64,000 nucleotides of DNA from an uncultured Sphingomonas sp. (GTDB lineage Bacteria > Pseudomonadota > Alphaproteobacteria > Sphingomonadales > Sphingomonadaceae): assembly GCA_913776255.1 (NCBI GenBank), contig CAJYLV010000027.1, positions 1 to 64,000 of the forward strand. The letters run 5' to 3'. Below are positions 27,030-34,641 of the stretch, piece by piece. The notes beneath the pieces are model-generated. The model had not been told where the DNA came from. It did not search any database and saw only the letters and a list, made by a program, of their open reading frames with translations. The translations under genes and the position numbers were made by a program. Position 1 is the first letter of the stretch, and the number at the start of each line of letters is the position of its first letter.

Positions 27030-27215
27030 ATGATGGACTTGAACATTGCGACGGCAGACGAGCTGGACGAGGTGCCGGAGCTGAAAGGTCATGGCTTCGA
27101 GATCGTCCACTATCGTGACGAGCGCGGCCGCTTCACCGACGTGCGCCAGCTCGAAGAGGTGCCCGGTCTGGCTGGCAAGTGGAGCGGCGCCGAAGCCGCG
27201 GTCTCGGTCGCCTGA
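27030..27215 (+). CDS. Short helix-hairpin-helix protein
   Basis: A 61-residue protein with a ComEA-like helix-hairpin-helix: MDLNIATADELDEVPELKGHG and FTDVRQLEEVPGLAGK form the two helices around the hairpin. Such motifs bind DNA non-specifically, but a free-standing 61-residue unit is too short for a ComEA transport protein. GGAAAGG precedes the double ATG by about nine bases; the second ATG (27033) is equally possible. No operon partner. Confidence 0.72.
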   Translation: MMDLNIATADELDEVPELKGHGFEIVHYRDERGRFTDVRQLEEVPGLAGKWSGAEAAVSVA

Positions 27216-27390
27216 GCATCGCGATCACGCCGCGGCGGCCTTCCGGGCTCCCCTGCCCGGCGGCCCGCGTGGACGAATGATCATGTGGTTCTGATCGCAC
27301 CGGAATTCACCTTATCGATTGCGTCCGTTAACCAGTTGCGAAGACTGCGACCGTACGTCGGACCGGCAAAATCGATCTGGATCAATCGCC

Positions 27391-29220
27391 GTGTTCACTT
27401 CGCTCATCTCGCGTGTCGCTGCCGTCGGTGGCCTGATCGCAGCGGCTCTGATCTGCCTCGTCGGGCTTCTGCTGCAATCCTCGGTCGAGACGCGTGAGAG
27501 TTTCGCGTGGGTCAGCCATTCGCAGCAGGTCATCGTCGCGCTGGATGAAGCGCTCGCGGAACTGCGCGAGGCGGAATCGGGACAGCGCGGTTACCTGCTG
27601 ACGCATGACGAGCGTTTCGCGGTGACCGTCGACCAGCGACTGTCCGATTCTGCCCGTAAATTTGACGAGCTCGTGCGCCTGACCGTCGACAATCCGCTCC
27701 AGAACGAGCGCGCCGCCGCGGTGCGCGACGCCGGATCGCGCAAGGTGGCGTTCACGCGCGCGACGATGCGGCTAGCCCGCCGCGACGATTTCGCGTCGGC
27801 CGTCCGCAGCATCGCCGGCGGACGCGGCCGTGAACTGATGGTCGAGGTCGATCGGCAGGCCGGCGCGCTGCTGCAGCGCGAACGCGACCTGCTCGCGCAG
27901 CGGGTCGCCGATGCGACGCAGCGGCTCGCCTGGACCAAGCATGTCGCGCTGTTCGGCGGGCTCGTCGTCGCGGCGCTGCTCGCCTCGTTGATCGCCACTA
28001 TCGCGCTCGGCGTGCGCCGGCCGCTCGGCCGTGTTCTCGAGGCGATGGAGCGGCTCGGACAGGGGCAGGCCGAACAGCGGCTCAACCTGCGCACCGGATC
28101 GGACGAGTTCGATCGCCTCGCCTCGGGCTATAACCGCATGGCCGATCGGCTCAACGAAGCACTTGGCGAGCAGCGCGAAATGGATGCGCGGCTCCAGGCC
28201 GCCAACGCCGATCTGCTGTCACAACGCGGCGCGCTGGAGGTGCGCGGGCAAGTGATCGCGCGTCTCGGCGAAATGGCGCATCGGCTGCAGGCCGCGCGGA
28301 CCGACGCCGAGCTGGCGCAGATCATCGATTGCTTCGTGCCACAGGTGCTGCCGGGCGTCGCGGGCGCGCTTTATGCGCACAACAACTCCCGCAATCTGCT
28401 CGTGCGGCTGGCGGACTGGGGGGTAGGCGACGCCCTGCCGGAGAATTTCGGACCCGACGAATGCTGGGCGCTGCGGCTGGGCCAGGGCCACGTCGTCCTC
28501 GACGACGGGTGCGAGGTGACCTGCCGTCACGCCGCCGCGGGCGCCGGCGCCTATCGGTGTGAGCCGCTGCTTGCCGGCGGCGAGGTGATCGGGCTGCTCT
28601 TCCTCCAGGGGGTGATCGGAAGCGAGGAAGCGTTCCGGCTCGCGGCGCTGGGGGAGAATATCGCCTCGGCGCTCGTCAACCATCGCCTGCAACGCGACCT
28701 GAAGGAGCAAACCGTTCGCGACGCGCTGACCGGTCTCCACAACCGGCGCTATATGGAAGAGGCGCTCCAGCTCGAGATCGCGCGGGCCGCACGGACCGGC
28801 ACGCCGCTGGCGTTCGTCATGTGCGATGTCGACCATTTCAAGCGGTTCAATGACGAGTTCGGGCACGACGCCGGCGATGCGGTGCTGCAACTCGTCGGCG
28901 CGGCGATGCGCGATCACTTCCGCGATGGCGACGTGGCATGCCGTTATGGCGGTGAGGAATTCGCGATCATCGCGCCGGGTGCGTCGGCGGAGGCGCTGCT
29001 GCCGCGGATCGAACGGCTGCGCGCCGCCATCGCCGAATTGCGTCCACGGCAGGGAACGCAGTCGCTCGGGTCGGTCAGCCTGTCGTTCGGTGTGACCGAA
29101 TGGGAACCCGCCTTCGGGCGCGACAATGCGCCGCTGGTCGCCAACGCCGATGCCGCGCTGTACCGCGCCAAACGCGCCGGACGCGACCGCGCGGTCGTCG
29201 CCGAGCGGCTCGCGGCCTAG
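27391..29220 (+). CDS. Diguanylate cyclase, CHASE3-HAMP-GAF-GGDEF
   Basis: A 609-residue membrane-bound diguanylate cyclase that makes c-di-GMP from two GTP. Helix 1 is at about residues 8-28, a CHASE3 sensor region at 30-180 (with AESGQRGYLLT), helix 2 near 185-207, HAMP at 208-260 (RPLGRVLEAMERLGQG), a GAF-like domain at 290-430 and the GGDEF domain to the end. The active site is GGEEF at 520-524 and an inhibitory I-site RDGD at 511-514 sits five residues before it, so the enzyme should be active and product-inhibited. The GTG at 27391 is chosen because it starts right before helix 1; its ribosome site is weak. The PilZ gene at 43122 is a possible c-di-GMP reader in the same window. Confidence 0.9.
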   Translation: MFTSLISRVAAVGGLIAAALICLVGLLLQSSVETRESFAWVSHSQQVIVALDEALAELREAESGQRGYLLTHDERFAVTVDQRLSDSARKFDELVRLTVDNPLQNERAAAVRDAGSRKVAFTRATMRLARRDDFASAVRSIAGGRGRELMVEVDRQAGALLQRERDLLAQRVADATQRLAWTKHVALFGGLVVAALLASLIATIALGVRRPLGRVLEAMERLGQGQAEQRLNLRTGSDEFDRLASGYNRMADRLNEALGEQREMDARLQAANADLLSQRGALEVRGQVIARLGEMAHRLQAARTDAELAQIIDCFVPQVLPGVAGALYAHNNSRNLLVRLADWGVGDALPENFGPDECWALRLGQGHVVLDDGCEVTCRHAAAGAGAYRCEPLLAGGEVIGLLFLQGVIGSEEAFRLAALGENIASALVNHRLQRDLKEQTVRDALTGLHNRRYMEEALQLEIARAARTGTPLAFVMCDVDHFKRFNDEFGHDAGDAVLQLVGAAMRDHFRDGDVACRYGGEEFAIIAPGASAEALLPRIERLRAAIAELRPRQGTQSLGSVSLSFGVTEWEPAFGRDNAPLVANADAALYRAKRAGRDRAVVAERLAA

Positions 29221-29442
29221 GACCGAACGACCTTCGCCGCGCACTCCCGCTCGTTCGTCATCCGAATGAAGGAGGCTGACGATCCAGCAAGTGGCCGGTC
29301 CGTCATCAGAATACCGAATGTCGATCGGCTCTAGCGTCTGGACTCTGGTGGCCGCTCCCGATCGCGAGACCGCAAGCTGCGTCGCCGTTCCAACGACGAT
29401 CGGCGTGGCGCGCCGCGATGACCTTGCCTATAGCGCCGTCCC

Positions 29443-30036
29443 ATGTCGTTCTTTCCGCATACCCCCTTCCGTCTCGCCCTCGCCGCGTCGATCCCGATGC
29501 TCGCCGCCCCGCTGCCCGCCGATGCGGCGGCGGTCCGGCGGCAGAAACCAGCGACAGCGGCACCGGCCGCAGTCCGGGCAGACAACGCGATCATCCCGCT
29601 GCCGCTCAACCCGGTCGTCCCCGCCGGGAAGCGGGTGTGCGCGACCACCGCCGCGTCGGGGCTGGGATCGACGATGCTCCGCGCCGGTGCCGGGACCAGG
29701 CCGGGCACGGGCGACGTCGCGCTGGTCAATTACATCGGCTATCTCGCGACCACGGGCGCGGTGTTCGACCAGGGGATGCGCTCGCCGCTGCCCGTCGACG
29801 GCGTCATCCCGGGCTTCTCGCAAGGATTGCAGACTATGGCGCGCGGCGGCGTCGCACGCTTCTGCATTCCGGCCGCGCTCGGCTATGGCGCGCGCGCATC
29901 CGGTCCGATCCCGGCGAACGCCGATCTGGTGTTCCAGGTCGAGTTGCTCGACTTCAAGACCGCCGCCGAAGTGGAGCGCATGAACCAGCCGCAGGACGCC
30001 GCGCCCGCCGCGCCGGACACGCCCGCGAAGCAGTAA
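29443..30036 (+). CDS. FKBP-type peptidyl-prolyl cis-trans isomerase, periplasmic
   Basis: A 197-residue exported foldase. Residues 1-29 form a signal peptide (ending PADAAA), followed by a Pro/Ala linker and an FKBP domain at about 90-175: GDVALVNYIGYLATTGAVFDQG, split as strand and loop, PGFSQGLQTMARGGVARFCIP, and LGYGARASGPIPANADLVFQVELLDF. The usual FKBP residues Y, F, D and the IPA-N-A-L-x-F-x-V-E-L ending are present. The C-terminal tail is Ala/Pro-rich. It would assist folding in the periplasm. The TrmH-type gene follows after 16 bases, suggesting co-transcription. Confidence 0.9.
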   Translation: MSFFPHTPFRLALAASIPMLAAPLPADAAAVRRQKPATAAPAAVRADNAIIPLPLNPVVPAGKRVCATTAASGLGSTMLRAGAGTRPGTGDVALVNYIGYLATTGAVFDQGMRSPLPVDGVIPGFSQGLQTMARGGVARFCIPAALGYGARASGPIPANADLVFQVELLDFKTAAEVERMNQPQDAAPAAPDTPAKQ

Positions 30037-30052
30037 CCGCGCGGCACCGCCG

Positions 30053-30892
30053 ATGCGCATCGAGATCCACGATCCCGACGATCCCCGGATCGAGGCCTAT
30101 CGCGACATCCGCGAACGCGATCTCGTCGGGCGTGCCGGTCTGTTCGTCGCCGAGGGCAAGGTGGTGGTCGAGAAGCTGGTCGACAGCCCGCTGCATCGCC
30201 CGCTGTCCTTGCTGATCGCGGCCAAGCGCGTCGACGGACTCGAGGCGCTGCTGGCGCGCCTGCCTGCGGATGTGCCGGTGTTCGTCGCCGCGCAGCAGGT
30301 GCTCGACGCGATCGCCGGCTTCGCGATGCATCGCGGCATCCTCGCGATCGGCCGCCGGACCGCCGCGCCGGACGCCGGCGCGCTGCTCGCCGGGTTGCGC
30401 GACGATGCCGACGTGCTGGTGCTTTCCGCCATCGCGAACCACGACAATATCGGCGGCATCTTCCGCAACGCCGCTGCATTCGGCGCGGCGGCGGTGCTGC
30501 TCGACGCCGACTGCTGCGATCCGCTCTATCGCAAGGCGATCCGCGTGTCGGTGGGTGCCACGCTGCTAGTGCCCACGGCGCGGTTAGGCCGCGGGGACGA
30601 TCTGCTGGCCCTGCTCGACCGTCATGGCTTCGCGCCGGTGTCGCTCAGTCCGGCGGGCGCGACATCGCTCGCGGACTGGCGGCCGGCGCGCCGCAACGCG
30701 ATGCTGCTCGGCGCCGAGGGGCCCGGCCTCTCCCCCGCGCTCATCGACCGGACGCAGAGCCTGCGGATTGCCATGGCCGGCGATTTCGACTCGCTGAACG
30801 TCGCGACGACCTCGGGGATCGTGTTGCACCATGTCGCCACGCAAAAGGCGGCGACCTCCACCGGCACGCCGACATCGTCGGTCGTGCGCTGA
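30053..30892 (+). CDS. SpoU/TrmH-family RNA 2'-O-methyltransferase
   Basis: A 279-residue SPOUT methyltransferase. An N-terminal substrate-binding domain (about 1-105) precedes the trefoil-knot domain with motif 1 NHDNIGGIFRNAAAFGA, motif 2 LLGAEGPGLSP and motif 3 SLNVATTSGIVLHH. It transfers a methyl group from SAM to a ribose 2'-OH in rRNA or tRNA; the target is unknown. The arginine after NIGGIF is in the catalytic position. It converges with the GH92 gene, leaving 4 bases. Confidence 0.88.
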   Translation: MRIEIHDPDDPRIEAYRDIRERDLVGRAGLFVAEGKVVVEKLVDSPLHRPLSLLIAAKRVDGLEALLARLPADVPVFVAAQQVLDAIAGFAMHRGILAIGRRTAAPDAGALLAGLRDDADVLVLSAIANHDNIGGIFRNAAAFGAAAVLLDADCCDPLYRKAIRVSVGATLLVPTARLGRGDDLLALLDRHGFAPVSLSPAGATSLADWRPARRNAMLLGAEGPGLSPALIDRTQSLRIAMAGDFDSLNVATTSGIVLHHVATQKAATSTGTPTSSVVR

Positions 30893-30896
30893 CCGT

Positions 30897-33227
30897 TCAG
30901 CGTCGATCGCTCATCGAGAACGGTGCCGCGTCGGCCCGTGCGCCCCACGCCTTGTTCGGCGTCGGCCCCATCACGAAGCGGAGCGTCCCGCCGGCCTGCA
31001 ACGCCGCGCGCGTCAGCCACGGCCGGTCATGCGATACGCCGTTCAGCGTCGCCGACTGGATAAAGACATTGTCGCGACTGTTGTTTTCGGCCTCGATCGT
31101 CAGCAGCTTGCCGCCGGGCATCGTCACCTGCACGCGGCGGAACAGCGGGCTGCCGATCGCATATTGCCCGACGGTCGGGGTGACCGGATAGAAACCCAGC
31201 GCCGAGAAGACGTACCACGCCGAGGTCTGGCCATTGTCCTCGTCGCCCGGATAGCCGTCGGGCGCCGCGGAATAGAGCTTGCGCATCACCTCGCGCGCAT
31301 GAAATTGCGCCTTCCACGGCGCACCCGCCCAGTCGTAGAGATAGATCATGTGCTGGATCGGCTGGTTGCCGTGCGCATATTGGCCCATGTCGACGATCTG
31401 CATCTCGCGGATCTCGTGGATGACCTGCCCGTAATAGCTGTCGTCGAAGAGCGGCGGGGTCGTGAAGACCGAGTCGAGCCGCGCGACGAACTTCTCGCGG
31501 CCGCCCATCAGGTCGATCAGGCCCTGTACGTCCTGCATGACCGACCAGCTGTAATGGATCGCATTGCCCTCGGTAAAGGCGTCGCCCCATTTGTACGGGC
31601 TGAATGGCGTCGACCACGGGCCGTCCCGGTTGCGCCCGCGCATCCAGCCGCTCTGCGGGTCGAACAGCTTGCGGTAATTCTGCGCCTGTGCCGCATATTT
31701 GCGGGCGTCGTCGCTCTTGCCGAGCGCCGCGGCGAGCCGCGACAGCGAGAAATCGGCGGTGGCATATTCGAGCGTCCGCGCCGCATTCTCGTTGATGCCG
31801 ACATCGTACGGCACATAGCCGAGCTGGTTGTACAGCTCGACCCCCTCGCGCCCGACCGCGGTCAGCACCTTGCCCCTGGCGTCGCGCGGGCGGCCCTGCG
31901 CGGTGGTCGCGTTCTTGACCATCGCTTCGTAGAGCGTCTCGACGTCGAAGCCGCGCACGCCGTTCAGATAGGCATCGGCGATCAGATTGGCCGAGTTCGA
32001 GCCGATCATCACGTTGCGGTGCCCCGGGCTCGCCCATTCGGGAAGCCAGCCCGATTCCCGGTAGGTGTTGACGAGCCCCTGCATGATCTCGCCGTCGCGC
32101 TCGGGGTACATCAGCGCGAAGAACGGGAAGACCGCGCGCCACGTGTCCCAGAAGCCGTTGTCGGTATAGAGCGGGCCGGCGTGGACCTGCCCGTCATAGG
32201 GGCTGTAGTGGACCTGCTGCCCGCGGGCATCGATCTCGTGGAACTGTCGCGGGAATTGCAGCATCCGCCACAGCGCCGAGTAGAAGGTGCGGCGATGGTC
32301 GATGTCGGGGTCGTCGACCCTGATCCGGTCGAGTTCGCGCGTCCAGGCGGCCTTCGCCTTGGCCTGCGTGGCGGCGAAATCGTCGCGGCCGATCTCGCGG
32401 TCGAGGGTGCGCTGCGCCTGCTCGGCGCTGATGAACGACGAGGCGACGCGCACCGCGACCTGCTCGCCCGCGCGCGTCACGAAGCTCACGACCGCGCCGA
32501 CATGATCGCCCTCCGCGCGGCGGCCGTTGGTGACCGCGCCGGCACCGTCGAAGGTGCGCGTCACCATGAAGTCGTGATCGAACTCGGCAACGAACCAGTT
32601 GCGGAAATTGGCCGGCACCCCGCCGTGATTGTTGCGGACATAGCCGGTGATCCGCCGCGTGCCGGGGTCGATCGCGACCAGCGATCCGCCGGCATAGCCA
32701 TCGAGCAGCACATGCGCCTGGTCGGTCTTCGGGAAGGTGAAGCGGAAGTGTGCGGCGCGCGTCGTCGGCGCGACCTCGGCGGTCACGTCGTAATCGGCGA
32801 GATAGACCTTGTAGCCGTAGGCGGTGCTGACCTCCGCCTTGTGGCTGAACCACGAGGCGCGGTCGGCTTCCCCGACCTTGAGCGCGCCGGTCATCGGCAG
32901 CAGCGCGAAGGCGGCATAATCGTTAATCCACGGGCTGGGCTGGTGCGTCTGCTTGATGCCGCTCATGCGATGCGCGCCATAGGTATAGGCCCAGCCGTCG
33001 CCCATCTTGCCGGTCACCGGCGTCCAGGCGTTCATCCCGAACGGCAGCGCGATCGCCGGATAGGTGTTGCCGTACGACAGCTCGTAGCTCGAATCCGTGC
33101 CCATCAGCGGGTTGACGAGATCGATCGCGGCCGGGGGCGTGTCCTGCGCCACGGTCATCGCCGGTGCGACGATCATCGTCCCCGCGCACAGCGCCACAAT
33201 GGCCTTGCGCATCAGCTTGCCGTTCAA
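30897..33227 (-). CDS. GH92 family glycoside hydrolase (alpha-mannosidase type)
   Basis: A 776-residue exported enzyme of family GH92, whose members are calcium-dependent exo-alpha-mannosidases. The signal peptide ends AMTVAQ. The N-terminal beta domain has VNPLMGTDSSYELSYGNTYP and GWAYTYGAHRMSG; the catalytic (alpha/alpha)6 domain has DNGFWDTWRAVFPFFAL, ASPGHRNVMIGSNSANLI and GDEDNGQTSAWYVFSALGFY, all family signatures. The start is a TTG at 33227 supported by AAAGGAAG just upstream; ATG at 33212 is farther from that site. It is the second gene after GH43 with an 11-base gap, and both face a TonB receptor. Confidence 0.93.
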   Translation of the reverse strand: MNGKLMRKAIVALCAGTMIVAPAMTVAQDTPPAAIDLVNPLMGTDSSYELSYGNTYPAIALPFGMNAWTPVTGKMGDGWAYTYGAHRMSGIKQTHQPSPWINDYAAFALLPMTGALKVGEADRASWFSHKAEVSTAYGYKVYLADYDVTAEVAPTTRAAHFRFTFPKTDQAHVLLDGYAGGSLVAIDPGTRRITGYVRNNHGGVPANFRNWFVAEFDHDFMVTRTFDGAGAVTNGRRAEGDHVGAVVSFVTRAGEQVAVRVASSFISAEQAQRTLDREIGRDDFAATQAKAKAAWTRELDRIRVDDPDIDHRRTFYSALWRMLQFPRQFHEIDARGQQVHYSPYDGQVHAGPLYTDNGFWDTWRAVFPFFALMYPERDGEIMQGLVNTYRESGWLPEWASPGHRNVMIGSNSANLIADAYLNGVRGFDVETLYEAMVKNATTAQGRPRDARGKVLTAVGREGVELYNQLGYVPYDVGINENAARTLEYATADFSLSRLAAALGKSDDARKYAAQAQNYRKLFDPQSGWMRGRNRDGPWSTPFSPYKWGDAFTEGNAIHYSWSVMQDVQGLIDLMGGREKFVARLDSVFTTPPLFDDSYYGQVIHEIREMQIVDMGQYAHGNQPIQHMIYLYDWAGAPWKAQFHAREVMRKLYSAAPDGYPGDEDNGQTSAWYVFSALGFYPVTPTVGQYAIGSPLFRRVQVTMPGGKLLTIEAENNSRDNVFIQSATLNGVSHDRPWLTRAALQAGGTLRFVMGPTPNKAWGARADAAPFSMSDRR

Positions 33228-33238
33228 CGGTCTTCCTT

Positions 33239-34351
33239 TCAGCGTAGCGGGCGCGGCGTGGTGACGCCGGTATTCGTCAGCTTGACCGGCACGATCGATC
33301 CGTCGGCGGCGAAGCGCAGCGGCTCGATCGCGATCTGGCGGTGCTCGCCCTTAACGTCGTTCAGCGGACGGCGGTGATAGACGATGTACCAGTCGTCGCT
33401 GCCCGGCACGTTGACCACCGAATGATGTCCTGCCCCGCGCGCGACCTGCATGTCCTGTACGAGGATCGTGCCGCGCTTGGTGAACGGACCGATCGGCGAC
33501 GGACCGGTGGCATAGGCGACGCGATAGTCCGGGCCGGTCCAGCCGCCCTCCGACCACATCAGATAATAGACGCCCTTGCGCTTGATGACGAACGAGCCCT
33601 CGACATAGCCGGGCGGCGTGATCTCCTTGTACGTCGTGCCATCGGCGTGCCGTTCGACCGTCGACAGATCGGCCGACAGCCGCACGACGTTGCAATGCTT
33701 CCAGCCGCCATAATAGAGATAGACCTGCCCGTCGTCGTCACGGAAGACGAATGGATCGATTGGCTGCGCGCCGTTGTGGAAGGCGTAGATCAACGGCCGT
33801 CCGAACGCGTCGTGGAACGGACCGTCTGGCGTGTCGCTGACCGCGACGCCGATGCCGCCAAATTCGCGGTCGCTCTGGATATCGTTGGCACTGAAGAACA
33901 GATAATAGAGCCCGTTAACCTCGATCGCCGAGGGCGCCCAGATCGCAAAGGAGGCCCAGCCGATATTCTCGACGTCGAGCACGCGGCGGTGCCTGGTCCA
34001 ATGCACCAGATCGGGCGAGGAAAATGCGTCAAAGAACGTCTGCTTGGCGTAGGACGGCCGCACCATCCGGCGCTTGCGATCCTCGCGCTGCTGCGCGGAG
34101 AAACGCGACGGCGGCGCGGGCACCGCAGGGTCGTCCGAATAGGTCGGATAGATCCAGTATTTGCCGGCGAAGATGCGGATCTCGGGATCGGCGTACCAGC
34201 CCGGAACGATCGGGTTGGCCGCCCGCAGCGCGCCCGCCGAGAGCAGCGCGGCACCCGTGACGAAGGCGGCCTTCGCCCAGCGGAGCGCCGCCCGCCGGCT
34301 TGCCGACGACGGCCGTTGCGGCGCTGCCGGTCGATGCTGACGATCGGTGAT
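33239..34351 (-). CDS. GH43 family glycoside hydrolase with no ATG/GTG/TTG start; probable Tat signal
   Basis: A five-bladed beta-propeller glycosidase of family GH43 (arabinofuranosidase/xylosidase-type). Conserved acids: base D55 in NPIVPGWYADPEIRIF, pKa modulator D199 in GAQPIDPFVFRDDDG, general acid E251 in PPGYVEGSFVIKRKG. The first canonical start in frame, GTG at 34123, would remove D55 and the signal peptide. Homology-like sequence continues upstream without any stop to a twin-arginine signal (SASRRAALRWAK then GAALLSAGALRA) and to ATC at 34349-34351 in the context ATCACCGATCG, with GGAG seven bases before it. I therefore set the start there (370 residues). It may be a true AUC start, an ATG-to-ATC mutation or a sequence error. 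Function as an active enzyme depends on this. Confidence 0.75.
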   Translation of the reverse strand: MTDRQHRPAAPQRPSSASRRAALRWAKAAFVTGAALLSAGALRAANPIVPGWYADPEIRIFAGKYWIYPTYSDDPAVPAPPSRFSAQQREDRKRRMVRPSYAKQTFFDAFSSPDLVHWTRHRRVLDVENIGWASFAIWAPSAIEVNGLYYLFFSANDIQSDREFGGIGVAVSDTPDGPFHDAFGRPLIYAFHNGAQPIDPFVFRDDDGQVYLYYGGWKHCNVVRLSADLSTVERHADGTTYKEITPPGYVEGSFVIKRKGVYYLMWSEGGWTGPDYRVAYATGPSPIGPFTKRGTILVQDMQVARGAGHHSVVNVPGSDDWYIVYHRRPLNDVKGEHRQIAIEPLRFAADGSIVPVKLTNTGVTTPRPLR

Positions 34352-34548
34352 ATGGCCTCTCCCTGCTCCTGCCCGCCTGCATCGGCGAGCGCCGCGGATC
34401 GCGACCGGACGGCGGCATGTCGCAATTTTGAAAACAGCCTGTCAATCGACGCACGTCAGTCCGCGGCCGCCGCGCTCCGCGCTGATCGTCGGACCTGATG
34501 TTTGCGAAGGTTGCGCCAATCGCCACCGCACATCGCGCCGCATCCCTC

Positions 34549-34584
34549 GCAAACGATTGCAGAATTATCTTTGCAATCGTTTGC
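34549..34584. promoter_or_regulatory. Twin LacI/GalR-type operator
   Basis: A perfect 13-bp inverted repeat, GCAAACGATTGCA (34549-34561) and TGCAATCGTTTGC (34572-34584), with a 10-bp AT-rich spacer. Each arm is itself a near-palindrome around a central CG (GCAAA-CG-ATTGC), the hallmark of LacI-family operators; centres are 24 bp apart. It lies between the GH43-GH92 operon and the divergent TonB receptor, 58 bases before the receptor start. No LacI-family regulator is in the window. Confidence 0.7.
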
Positions 34585-34641
34585 AGAACAGCTACAAGCG
34601 CTTCATCGCCCATAGAGGCTGCCGCTCAGGAGAGGTTTTCC

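Noticed and set aside
34498..34641. Extended N-terminus for the TonB receptor starting at 34498
   Set aside because: It would run through the operator, has no signal-peptide character, and a proper signal peptide with AGGAGAGG begins at 34642.
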